A stretch of 64,000 nucleotides of DNA from Ottelia alismoides (taxonomy: Eukaryota > Streptophyta > Magnoliopsida > Alismatales > Hydrocharitaceae). Shown one piece after another: positions 22,634 through 36,404 of the stretch (its first letter is position 1; the number at the start of each line of letters is the position of its first letter). The stretch is taken from assembly GCA_037367405.1 (NCBI GenBank), contig JAZKJV010005773.1, forward strand, positions 496,001-560,000, given 5' to 3'. A program made the position numbers and the translations under genes. The notes under the pieces are model-generated. The model was given only the letters and a program-made list of their open reading frames with translations. It searched no databases and was not told the origin of the DNA.

Positions 22634-25115
22634 GCTATGCCATGGACTGGATTATCATTTTCTCTCAGAGGTAACCTTGGCAAAAGGAAATTTTAAGATT
22701 CGGATAAGGATTGTGCGTGTTTGGGATTCCTTGAATCCCCACACTGGTGATGCGTTGATAAGTGTTGACTTTATAATGATTGATGAACTGGTATGTGAAT
22801 TTTTTTTGCTCTTTTTATTGAGCCAATACCATTTACAAGTATCGATCCAATTTTCCCGTTGTTGTTTTGGGATATAAGATTACTTGCAACATGTTGTTAT
22901 CACCAAATAGTTTTAATATATGGGAGAAATTTTTGCATTATATTATCAAAAATTATCTTTAATTATTACTATCCATTAGTGTTGAAAAAATAATTGTTTA
23001 ACCCAAACTATGATTCTAAATTATTTTTTTCTTTACATAAGTGTTTTACCAGGGTATTTGTTTTTTTCGTTTCAGGGTAACTCAATGCAGGGAACAATTA
23101 GAGCTCAGGATGTACCACAATTCAGGAAATTTGTTAAAGAAGGAAGTATGTTTGTTGTTTGTAATTTTATTATTACTCCTAATCGACAGAATTTTAGAGT
23201 TGTACCGTATGAACTTCTGGTAAGATTTACAAGATCAACCATTTTAGAACCGCAAGGAGAAAGTTGCATGCGATTCCAACATCCAAATTTTTCTTTGTCG
23301 ATTGATGAATTCACAAAACGTATTTACAAAGACACTTGTTTGACTGGTACAAATTTATTCAAGTATACACACACACACACACTTATATTTATAAATATAT
23401 TGCTATTATTTTTTTCTCCCAGATGTAATTGGATATGTTCTCTCTGTGAGTCGTCTTGGAGAAATGTATATCAAAAATAATTTGATCATGAAGAAGAACT
23501 TAGAAATACAATATCTAAGGTTACAATGTTATTTTTTAGCTTTTATGTCAGTTTGTATGAATATTATTGTAACCTTTTCTCTTTTTCAATTAAGCGAGAA
23601 CAAATTTATGGTCACTCTATAGGGGAAAATTGCTGAAACTTTCCTAAAAATATTATTTTAGAGAATACGCATAATGTGGTTATTATTTTAGCTGGGATGA
23701 CTGTGCGAACTTTTATGGGTATTACATAATTTGAACAGCGATATACTGTTACGTATATTACAAGTCAATTAAGCATCTGGTTAACTATATTTTTTAAAAC
23801 TTCCAGGAAGACATGCATGTGTTCCTCTTCTGCACCTAAGTATTTCTTTGATATGGAGATACCTGAAACTTCACCTTTTCGTGAAAGGTTTGCACGTGCA
23901 ACTCAAGCACATATATTACAAATAGCTATGGGATAAATTTTTCTAGAAATTAGTTATTATCTAAGGGGTTTATTATATAAACTTATTTGATTTATAGAAT
24001 TAACCATGTAGCAATAATTATGTTATTTTTCCTCCCATTATTGGTTATTGTATAAAGGATTTATTCTATAAATTTATTTTATATGTAGGAATAACTCATT
24101 ATCACTAACCATGCTAATGCCAAAGCAAGAATTCTCTTTGTATAATCCAAAGGAGGAATCTGCAGATAATGTAAAATCATTGTCGGAAATTTAGTCTTTG
24201 GATCCAATGCTTAATCATATAAGCAATGAATAAATAATTTAAAAAATCATCAGAAACTATATAATTTTTTATATATTTGTAGAATATAAAACTCAGTTGT
24301 GCAGCAACAATCGTTGATATAGATGTATCAGATGGATGGTGGTATCGTGCGTGTAGTCACTGCAAGGTTGGGCTAAAAGCGTTTGAAGATAAGTTTTGGT
24401 GTGATAGATGAACTTCATTTCAATATACCCCATTATCATGGTAATTTATCTTACAAGTTTTTATTTAAATATTTTTATATTATAGACATTATTATTTTTA
24501 TATAGGTACAAGCTCAATCTTATAGTCCAGGACGAAAGTTCACAGGCATCTTTTATATTTTTTGGGAAATATGTTGTTGATCTTGTGGGGATTGCATGTT
24601 ATGTGCTTGCTTCAAATCCAGTCCACGACGGATTTTCATTGCCTCCAATTTTACATAATCTGGTTGGTCAGAAATTTATTTTTAGAATCTTACTTGGTTT
24701 TCGAGATTTCAAGAAGAAAATTCAAATTAAAGTCGTGAAAGTCTTCCGAGAATCAGATATTGAAGGTTAGAGTACTCTTTTTAAACAAATGATACATTCA
24801 TGTTTAACATCATGCTTAAATATGTATTATTATTTAAAAAATCATATTTCTTTAAAGTAAGGGAAATCGAGCGTGGAACATCGACTTCGAATACAGCAAT
24901 AAATAAAAGAGACGAAATAAGATATAGCAACGATAGTCCATATATAGGTTCATTAAGCTAATTGCCATCACAACATTACAATTTTTTCCTACTAAACATG
25001 CATTATAATTGAATACATGCCAATACCATGCAGAGCAACAACAGATGTTGATGTAGTACTGAAACGAAAATTGGAGGAAGGAACCTCTCCAGATAGTCCT
25101 GATACAGTGTAGAAG
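22634..25115 (+). pseudogene. RPA70-like single-strand DNA-binding gene in the Helitron, with introns
   Basis: Exon-like blocks separated by intron-like gaps follow the order of plant RPA70/RPA1. The first OB-fold (22634-22789) includes IRIRIVRVWDSLNP and ends at a CTG/GTATGTG donor. The next exon (23077 to about 23345) includes GTIRAQDVPQFRKFVKEG, after a TTTCAG acceptor. VIGYVLSVSRLGEMY follows at about 23423-23517 after CTCCCAG. Then come a short KIAETF block (about 23596-23645) and YFFDMEIPETSPF (about 23806-23898). A zinc-finger exon (about 24283-24440) has CSHC and WCDR, but the fourth Cys is a stop. The last OB-fold (24506-24766) is YKLNLIVQDESSQASFIFFG onward. Probably a pseudogene; exon edges are approximate. 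Confidence 0.72.
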
Positions 25116-25351
25116 AAGTTTTAATCCATAATGTAATAGCATCCCTATACCTTTTAGTATATTCACTTGCATGTCTATATTCTGATGCTTATTATATAGT
25201 TAGTAATTTGTTTTTGACAGGTGATCAGGCGATCCACTGGACATAACTTTTGTCTCAGCTTTGCAAGAAATGTATAAAATATGTAAAAAAACCTCTTTTT
25301 TTGATACATTATACTCCAGTCTCCATCTTAACTCTTATATATATATATATA

Positions 25352-25720
25352 TGGGGTAGGGAAGCTGCACCCGACCCTTTTTTTCATTGATTTTTTGCGT
25401 TTTTGAAATGAAACCTAGGAGGATTTAAATCACCATATATCACCATGATATCATACCAATTTCAATTAAATTCGGCATTTCTATCATCTCCATCAAGGTT
25501 ATGACATTTTGACGGTTTCAGAATTATTGAAATTGACCATATCTAGATGGGCATGCTAGGAGTGTTTGTTTTGCGTGAAATTTGATACACATATTCTTGT
25601 CAATAAACTAAGTAAATCTCCATAAGTTTTTTTCAATGAAAAAAATAAAAAAACCAATAAGAAAAATGGTCGGGTGGAGCTAGTTAGCTGCACCTACCGG
25701 TGCATACTCCCTTTTCCCTA
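25352..25720. mobile_element. Older fold-back element related to the MITE family
   Basis: The left end GGGGTAGGGAAGCTGCACCC faces a right end with GCTGCACCTACCGGTGCA and CCCTA. The arms are strongly diverged. The central loop TTTGACGGTTTCAGAATTAT aligns with the loop of the younger MITE, TTTAACGGTCTTAGAATTGC, so they are probably distant members of one superfamily. Confidence 0.6.
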
Positions 25721-25723
25721 TAC

Positions 25724-25729
<6 letters not shown>

Positions 25730-25773
<44 letters not shown>
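25730..25773. repeat. (TA)n microsatellite
   Basis: About 22 TA units lie between the older fold-back element and the younger MITE copy. Length may vary and may be imprecise in the assembly. Confidence 0.9.
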
Positions 25774-28010
<2,237 letters not shown>

Positions 28011-31000
28011 TGATGAATCCTCATTCATCACTCTTTATTCTTTTATTTTAGCTAAAAACCTTTGCAAAACACCATGTATATGCTTGGAAATAGAATAAAT
28101 TATCAAAAAGCATGCATTGTGTAAAGACCAATAATTAGCATGTATTTTGTGCAAAAAGAAAAGAATAAAGAAATAAAGAAAAAGAGGGAAATATTTAGAA
28201 TAAATATTTAGTGACCTGAACCCAAGGAAGGGCCCAATATGGGCCTGACCGCAAAATAAAATAAGTAGAGAGAGATAGGGTGACTCAATCTTTTGTAAAA
28301 CTCCCTCTTAGTGTATTTATCTTCCTAAAATAAAAATGTACATATGTTTTCCATATTTTGTATATATTTATAAAAGTAAAATAAAAATTATAAAAATAAA
28401 AGAAAAATAAAAATAAATAATTTCTCTCTCTTCGGTGTGCATATACCATGTATATATGAATAAAGGACCTATTTATTTTACCCTTGTAAATAAATAATAA
28501 AAATAAAATGAAAATTTTTTATATCCCAAAATTTATGGTGTAAATAAATAAAATATAAAATTGGAATAATAGTACATAAATAAAATAATTAAAAAATAAA
28601 AATAGAAAATACATAGGTACGTATACTTGTATATGATATAATATAATGTATATACATAATTTATTTTTCAAAAAAATAAATAAAAATAACAAAAAAATAC
28701 TTTGAAAAAAATAAACATTTTTCATTTTGAAAATATTTTGAAATAAAGCCATTTACTTTTTTTAATTTAATTTCCAAATATTTATGAAGGCGCGCTTCTT
28801 GATTGGTCCACGGGGGATGTTGACCCCCGGTCAACTCCCCCCCTAGACCACTGTGCTTCGCGGACCTCATCTCGACCCTACTTCTCCCATTTATGCATAC
28901 GTGATCTGCCTCCCATTTACCCTAAACACGGGCTCCGATTGCAGCTCCATCCGAGATTCACGCCTGAGGTTCATCTTAGGGATCCGTGCATCAATCCACG
29001 CGCTCTACTCCCAACTTATCAGACCTGCACCTGTATATAACCGTAGCTCTAGACGCATTCCTACGCACCTTTGTCTCATGTTTTAATTCCCAATGACCTC
29101 CCCCTGCTTCTGCGAGTGACAGTGAGGGTTCTAGAGTGTTGCAGCGAGGATTTGGAGGCGTATGCCCTAGTTCCGGCGACCATCATCGTCGAGCTCCACA
29201 ACCGGCGTAGCCCGAGCCTCTGGAGGCATCACTCCATCGAGGCAAAGACCGTAGGAGACCCAGCATCTCCAGCCTAGACGCGTCTGACCATCAGGTACTC
29301 CCATTAGCTTTTAGTTTGTCGAGTAGATTCAATCCTTTCGATCTTGCTCCGCCAGTTCCGCCCCATTGGCCAGAGCCCCATTGCATCATCCTATTCGTAC
29401 AGATAGACCTCTCGACTCATAGTCACCCTCCTTCCATGATCCGATAACCTCGATCTTATCTATCCGAGCCAAGATAGGGCTTGGTTCCTTCCGCTGCCTC
29501 CGCCGAGACCCCCCTTCGCCAAACCACCCCGCTTCCCTTTACTGTTTGTCCAATAACACATGCCAGAGTCTTCCTCCGAGCATGAGCTTCCCTTTGTAGG
29601 TGAATAAGCACGAAGTACCCCCCTGAGTTGCATCTCGCATCCCTCACTGGAGTCTCCCAGGTCCTCCTCCCTCACCGGAGGATCGGACTGTTGGGAGCTC
29701 CATCGACCACCACCACCAGACGCGGAGCGATGAGGCGTGTCGAAGCCCTCTTGCTGATCATCCATCTGATGCGCTCAGCCACTCCATCTCGATGACGATG
29801 TTCGCCGGGGAGGAGTTCATCCAGATCCTCTATCCATCGTCAGATCACGCTGCGCTTCCAGTTGCCATCTGGGCCGTTCGAGGTCTGTCAGGATCAGATC
29901 GTTAGATCCACGATCTGACGGCCACGTGCACCCCATGTTCGCCCCCTCGTCCAGACCGTTAGATCTTCCGGGAGGCGTCATCAGATCTGTATGCCCTTTA
30001 GCCATTCACCGCCTAACACCTGGCTCCCCACTTGCCCCGCACGCGCTTTGGCTGGGTAACTTGCGCCCGACCCCATGCACTTTATTTTAGTTGTTGTTTA
30101 GTCTTTTAAATAGATTAGTACACTTGCACCATTTGCAGATTAGGACATGTATTTTATGTTATTTGCACTTTAGTCCTTTTTCTGTGGATGTACGTGCTTT
30201 GACACGTGAGACCGTGGGCTTTTTGCATATTTAGGGCTTGGTTTTATGAATGTTATGGATTGAACTTTATGTTTTGAATATTGCATAAATGCCCCTGTGC
30301 GTGCTGTATTTGAACATGTGTGGAAATTGATGCGCATTTTACACTGATACGCTTATAGTTTCTGCATGTGATCCAGTTTGGCCCCTGAAACTTATTTTCA
30401 TTGCGATTAGGTCCCTATGTGATGTAGCTTGTTTATTGGTTGAATAAAATATCAAATTAAACCCAAATTAGGTTAAATTTGGACACGTGGCCCCTGCCAC
30501 TGGGTAAAAATTTCACTAATTTTTTGGGACATTTTTGAGTTGTTCTGACATTTTAAAAAATTTGAAACACTTATTTTTGCTACTGTTTGGTTTATAAAAT
30601 CAATTAAAAATATAAAAACTATTTAAAAATTCAAAAAAATGGTATCTGTTTGATTTTGTGTCTTTGAGCTTCTGTCCAATTTTTGCTTTATTTGTACTTT
30701 ATAAAACCCCTAAAAACTAAAAACCCTAAAAACCTTATAAAAATTATTAAAAATTCTATAAAACTCAAAAAATGCAATTTTTGTTCCTGTAGTTTAGTTT
30801 TTGCTTCTAGTTTTCATAAAAATTTCCTCTAGATTTTTAGAGGCTAATTATATATTTTTAATTAGCCTTTCAAATCTGGATGCACATTAGTTCCCTGTTT
30901 TTGCTTTTTCTATATTTTATAAAATCAACAAAAAATATAAAAATATGAGAAAATCAATAAAAACACTTAAAAAGTTATAAAACCCAAAATTAATTTTATT

Positions 31001-31371
31001 TTTATTTTCTGCTTTGTCTTTGTGTGTTTAATAAATTGTTGATTATGTGTTTTTTGCCAATCTCTTCATTTTCTTCAAAATTAAAAATCACAAAAAAATT
31101 AAAAATCCATAAAAGCCACCAAAAATATTTTTGTTATTTTATTTGCTCTTTCGACTACTTCGTAGGCCTCTTTTGCCAACCCGTGCTCCTTGAGTCCGAC
31201 CCTGATCGCTATACCAAGTTAAACAAATAGCAAGACCGCTATTCAGATTTTTGATTGTTTGATTTCTTTTGGTAGTCTTATTATTTTCTGATTGATTGAG
31301 CCTCGCTATTCGGGTCGTAGCAACCCAGATTATTTTGACCTTAGCCCGGTAGTGAGATTTTTCGGTCATTA
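28011..31371 (+). mobile_element. Athila C 5' LTR
   Basis: The LTR begins TGATGAATCCTCATTCATCA and ends ...CATTA just before GAA and the PBS; the usual final CA appears mutated to TA. The paired W-box is at 28819-28835, TATATAA at 29034-29040 and a splice-donor-like TCAG/GTACTC at 29294/29295. C and D share the CC(T/C) variant of the terminal palindrome, so they form a subfamily distinct from B and A. Small frames at 28853-30005 lie in the GC-rich section and have no counterparts in other LTRs. Confidence 0.88.
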
Positions 31372-31374
31372 GAA

Positions 31375-31392
31375 TGGCGCAGTTGCCAAGGA
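31375..31392 (+). other. Athila C primer binding site (drifted)
   Basis: TGGCGCAGTTGCCAAGGA differs from the complement of the tRNA-Asp 3' end at about three positions, the most decayed PBS here. This fits C being the oldest Athila copy. Confidence 0.8.
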
Positions 31393-32428
31393 GCACGACT
31401 TAGTAGTTTTTTTTTGTTGAATTTTTTTGTTTCGCGGCTTTTTATTTCTTTCGTGGTTTTCACAGCTTTTTGATTGTTTTTAATTTTTTTTATTTTTGTT
31501 TTTATTTTTATTTTTATTTTAGTTTATTTTATTTTGTTTGTTTTTGTTTTTGTTTTTTTATTTTTACATATATCTATCATTTTACTTCATTTTATTTTCT
31601 TTGCATTTTTATAATAACTGTGACTGACATTCTCTTATTTGATTTCTTTGCGAGGGCTCGGGGACCGAGGCAGCTTTCTTCGGAAAGCCGAAGCAACCGC
31701 GGAAGCTGGAGGTGGCTCCCTTCTATATGGAGCTGCAGGAAAGCGCAAGGAGTTGAGCAGGAGAGAGGAGAGGATTAGCTTAGGGTAGTTAGTTTATTTT
31801 CAGTCAGACCATTTGAATATTGTAATAAAACAGGTATAGAGACTCAGAGACTTTGGTGATATCAGGGTCTATTTCGTCGAGCACCGGTGTGCTCGGGGGA
31901 CCTCACCGCGTTTTCTTCGGTCTTGTTTTACGGTTTGTATTTTATTTTGTTTTCTCGAGATTTGGCCTTGGCTTAGGAATTTCTGTGCTTGTGACGTAAT
32001 TAATCAGGAGCCCAGCCTAATTAGATTGCCTGCTCCTATAGACCGTCTAATTGGACCTAACTAATAATTAATAAAGAAAAAACTAACCAGGTCACTCGAG
32101 GGGTCTCATGCCGCTAGAGGCCTTATACAGCGCTGGCAGGATCCGTTGTGGCAAACACTGATCGGCATCAGAGACTGGACTCCGACCCCTCTCGTTGACC
32201 CATTACCTATTGTTCTCTCCGTGTAGAAATTTCTATTAAGGCTGATTTTCTCGCTGCATCATATAGGTAGTTTAATTTCTGTCTTTACTTTTATGTGCGG
32301 ATCACTCTGCATGTAGACTGTTGGAGTTAGGTGCGCATCTCTTACTCTGCATGCATCATTGATTTCTTCACGCATCGGCTTTTTCATCTTCTCCCCCTAT
32401 TTTCTGGACTTAAATAATCAGGAGAACC
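31393..32428 (+). other. Athila C leader, cut off by insertion of D
   Basis: About 1.0 kb of leader collinear with D from 53000 to about 54050. It contains the GCTCC/GGAGC hairpin near 31715-31733 and the TCGAGCAC...GTGCTCGG hairpin at 31877-31896. The open frame at 31470-31778 is low-complexity. At 32428 the sequence (CAGGAGAACC) stops and D's LTR begins; the last five bases, GAACC, should be D's left target-site copy. The rest of C would lie right of the window. Confidence 0.75.
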
Positions 32429-32700
32429 TGATGAATCCTTATTCATCACTCTTTATTCTTTTATTTTAGCTAAAAATCTTTGCAAAGCACCATGTATATG
32501 TTTGTAAATAAAATAAATTATCAAAAAACATGCATTGTGTAAATACCAATAATTAGCATGTTTTTGTGCAAAAATAAAAGAATCAAGAAATAAAGAAAAA
32601 GAGGGAAATATTTAGAATAAATATTGAGTGACCTGAACCCAAGGGAAGGCTCAATATGGGTCTGATCGTAAAATAAAATAAGTAGAGAGAGATAGGGTAA
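32429..32700 (+). mobile_element. Athila D 5' LTR, left piece
   Basis: TGATGAATCCTTATTCATCA begins the LTR of D inside C's leader. It is nearly identical to the start of C's LTR. It stops at 32700, where B is inserted; the last five bases GGTAA are B's left target-site copy. It continues at 49921. Confidence 0.88.
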
Positions 32701-33654
32701 TGATGAATACCCATTCATCACTCTTTATTCTTTTATTTAAGCTACAAAACCTTTGCAAAACACATGTATATCTTTGTAAATATTAATAATTAGCAAATTG
32801 CATGCATTGTGTAAAAACCAATAATTAGCATGTTTTTGAGCATAAATAAAAGAATAAAGAATTAAAATAAAAAGAGGGAGATATTTAGAATAAATATTGA
32901 GCGACCTAACCCCAAGGGAGGGCTCAGCATGGGCCTTACCGCATAAAAGCCCAAGTAGAGAGAGATAAGGAAGCTCACCCTTGTACATATACCTATAAAT
33001 AAATAAGAATATTTTCCTCTAAAAATAAAAATAAAAATGAGTTATATTTATTTGTATATATTTGTAAATACAAAATCAAAATAGAAATAAGAAAAATTAA
33101 AAAGAAAATAAAAACATCCTTCCTTGTATATATTCACCACGTACATAAGACCACGGACCTATTTATTTACCCCTATAAATAAATAAATTAAAATTCCATA
33201 AAAATTGTACACACTCTATATTTCATGATGTAAATAAATAAAATAAAAACCACAAAAAAAAATAAAATAAAAAGAACAAATATAAAATTCAAAAGAAACA
33301 TTGTATATATACCATGTATATAACTATTTATTTTACCCTTGTAATTAAATAATAAAAATAAAATAAAATTACCAAAATATTCTAAATTTTATCTTGTAAA
33401 TAAATAAAAATGCACAAAATAATTAATTAAAAATCAAAATTAAAATTCTATATTGTATATACCTATGTATATAATACTATATTGTAAATACCTAATTTAT
33501 ATTTCAAAAAAATAAATAAAAATCACAAAAAATAGTTTAAAATAAAAGAAACATTTTTCATGCTTTAAGTTTTGAATATTTCAGCCAGCTGCTATTTTAT
33601 TTTGAATTTCCAAATCATTTACACGTGGCCGCATCCCATTGGCCCACAGGGGAT

Positions 33655-33672
33655 GTTGACCCCCCGGTCAAC
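33655..33672 (+). promoter_or_regulatory. Paired inverted W-box in the Athila B LTR
   Basis: GTTGACC, four bases of C-rich spacer, GGTCAAC: two TTGACC cores facing each other, about 200 bp upstream of the TATA box. TTGAC(C/T) is the core site of plant WRKY transcription factors. An inverted CCAAT box (ATTGG) lies about 15 bases upstream. The same block is in every other LTR of the window. Confidence 0.6.
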
Positions 33673-34132
33673 TCCCCCCTGGACCACAGTCCTCTGGATC
33701 CGAATTTTTGACCCGACTTCTCCTAATTATTGCACCTCGATCCGAGACCCAAATCCGTTAACCCCGGGTCCTAATCTGACCTTGATCAACCCTGATCCAC
33801 GCCCGAGGTGGGTTTTGGGGATCCGCGCTCCGATCAGCTCGCCCGAACTCCCTTTAGCCGGACCCCTAGTCGTATATAGTCTGAGCTCCGCCCGCTCCTT
33901 CACTCATCTTTGGCTCCCCATTTCCCTACCCTGGACCTCCACCACCTTCGCCTGAGTGACAGCTCGTGATTGGCGATGTCGCAACGAGGAGAGAGTGCTC
34001 GGACCATCGATCTGGCGACCTAGCGCCGCCGTGCGCCACCTGTGCGTGGTGCTCGAGCCTCGGGCATCGACGGCCCTCGATGCTAGGACCCAGAGCTCTG
34101 TCAGCTCGTTCCCAGTCGACCTCGACCATCAG

Positions 34133-34443
34133 GTAACCTTAGTTCCCTTTCCTTTTCGCTAATTTCGAGTTACACCCAAATCGCCCGTTCACTTTCGATC
34201 GTCGATTCCGACCATCTCCGACCCCCTTTCGATCATTGGACATCACCATCACCTTCGCCCCTCTCCCACGCACGTTCTCTGCCCCTTTGCTCAACCCAGT
34301 TCGCCATGGAACTGGGAGTCGAGTTCCTTCGCCGTCGCTTCACCGGAGCTCGTTCGTATCGACGCACTGACCACCCCCATCACCTCTAACCGGGTCGAGG
34401 CACTTTGCCCTCGACCCAGGAGTGCTTTTGTGCCATTTTGCAG
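34133..34443 (+). other. Probable intron inside the Athila B LTR
   Basis: A 311-base span lies between CATCAG/GTAACC and TTTTGCAG/GTCTG, downstream of the TATA box. The 3' LTR has the same sites and length (48175-48485). The D LTR gives 50928-51231 and the E LTR 63282-63572. These are consensus-like GT-AG borders in the transcribed leader; use in vivo is inferred. Confidence 0.5.
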
Positions 34444-36386
34444 GTCTGAGGAGGACCATCTGAGGTCGTCCACCTTCAGCACAGGAGCTTGAGCTCCACC
34501 GTCCTCGCTTGGGCTTCCCGGAGCTCCGTTGCATCATCGGAGGAGTTCTTCAGACGCGGGAGGCTCTGGCACTTCTTCTCCAATCATCAGTAGCCACCGA
34601 GGAGGACCATCGCGCGCATTCTAGGCCGGCAAAGTTCGTCGGCCACCTGTTCTTCGTGGATCCTCCAGAGCCGTCCATCTAGACCTCCAGCTCCAGATTA
34701 GATCGCAGCCATTCACTTGAGGAGCAGCCACCACCGTCCGATCCCTTGGAGGATTGATCTGGACCGCCCATCCAGCGAGGGTTAGCGCCTGCTATTCTCG
34801 ACCGTCGATCCCCCCACGTGGCGCACCCTCCACCGTTGGATCAGAGCCAGGGCGTCTTTGGTCAGCTGCAACGCACCACGACCGTCAGATTCGCCACGCG
34901 GCGTCATCTCAGCCCTTAGATTATAATAAGGGGTAATTTCACTTAGGCCCCACTTCTATTCTGTTTTAGCATTTAGTCCTGTAAATACTTTTTACAGTTT
35001 ATTTTAGTTTGGAACAATTGCATTTATGATCTTGTCGTTTCTTTTAATTGCACTTCTACCCCTTTGTGTTGTGGATATGTGCTTCGTCACGTGTATGTTG
35101 TGGTAAATTGCATGTAAGGGCCTGGATTTTTTGGTTGGTATGAAATGAAAAGATATTTTTAGATATTTGCAAATATGCCCCTGTGAATGTTTTAATTGTG
35201 CATGTGCCGAATTTATTGGGTAAATTGTAGATAAGTCCCCGGACTTTTAGCACTTATTGCTAAAAAGTCCTCGGAACTTATTTTCATTACAAATAGGTCC
35301 TTGAGTGCCCCAGACACGTGCATCGCGCGTGCATATTTGGGAATTTTGCACCTGGACCCCTGAGCTTCCAGTTTTGTTACTTTTAGGCCCCCAAAAGTTA
35401 TTTTTATTGCAGACAGGTCCTTCTAACTGTGGGCTTGTGTTTGCATTAAATAAAATATCAAATCATCTCCAAATTAAGTGAAAATTTGATACGTGGCTCC
35501 TGCCACTGTTTAAATTTTCACTGATTTTTGGAGCCTTTTTTCTATTTTTAAAAATTCAAAAACACTCATTTTTCTTACTGTCCAGATTTAAAATTCACAA
35601 AAATATTAAAACATCTTTAAAAATTACAAAAAATAGAATTTGTTTGTTTTGTTGTGTTTGATTTTCTGACCAATTTTTGTCATTTTTGGATTTATAAAAT
35701 TTATAAAAATTGAAAAAGCCCTAAAAATCCATAAAAATTCTAGTAATTAATAGAAAAACCCAAAAATAATAAACTCAGCCTCTGAATTTTACTTTTTGTT
35801 TCTAGTTTATAGGAAAAATACCTCCAGGCTCTTGGAAGGCCATTATATATTTTATTTTGGCCTTTGAAGCCCAGCTGGATAGCAACATTGTTCCCCTTTC
35901 TTATTTCATTTTTATAAAATACTATAAAAATCAGAAAATTACCAAAAATTCACCAAAAACATCAAAAAAATATAAAAAAACATAAAAATATTTTTTTTTT
36001 GAATTTTTGGATTAATTTTGAGTGATTAAATAATTGTGTGAAGTTTCTTGTTTCACTTGTTTTCCTTTATTCTTTATTATTTAAAAATCCAAAAAATATA
36101 AAAATATTAAAAACCCACCAAAAATAATTTTCTTTTATTTGTTTTTATTATTGACTACTTTGCAGGTCGCGCGGCCAAGCCGTGCTCCTTGAGTTCGACC
36201 CTGATCGCTATACTAGGCTAATCCAATAGCCAGGGCCATTATTGATTTTCTATGATTTTATTTGTGTTTTGGTGGTCTGCTCTCTTATTTTCTTGATTGA
36301 GCTGATTGATCCTCGAGCGATTGAGGTCGCAACGACCTTCGATATTCCTTTACCTTAGTTGCTCGGAACTTTCCGGCTCACCAGAA

Positions 36387-36404
36387 TGGCACCGTTGCCG
36401 GGGA
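36387..36404 (+). other. Athila B primer binding site (tRNA-Asp-like)
   Basis: TGGCACCGTTGCCGGGGA lies three bases after the LTR end. It has one mismatch (A for G) to the complement of the plant tRNA-Asp(GTC) 3' end. Confidence 0.88.

Larger units (their letters stand above)
32701..36383 (+). mobile_element. Athila B 5' LTR (3.7 kb)
   Basis: It runs from TGATGAATACCCATTCATCA to ...GCTCACCA. U3 is AT-rich to about 33620, followed by a CCAAT-type ATTGG, the paired W-box (33655-33672) and TATATA (33873-33878). Downstream is a GC-rich transcribed section with a donor-like CATCAG/GTAACC (34132/34133) and an acceptor-like TTTTGCAG/GTCTG (34443/34444), then AT-rich sequence to the end. The 3' LTR lacks about 0.5 kb present here (near 35027-35511). 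Frames such as 33572-33955 are not conserved. Confidence 0.92.

Noticed and set aside
32429..32700. Reading C and D as one element with three LTRs from unequal recombination
   Set aside because: D's LTR abuts the middle of C's leader with no polypurine tract, and D has its own PBS and leader; simple insertion of D into C explains this with fewer steps.
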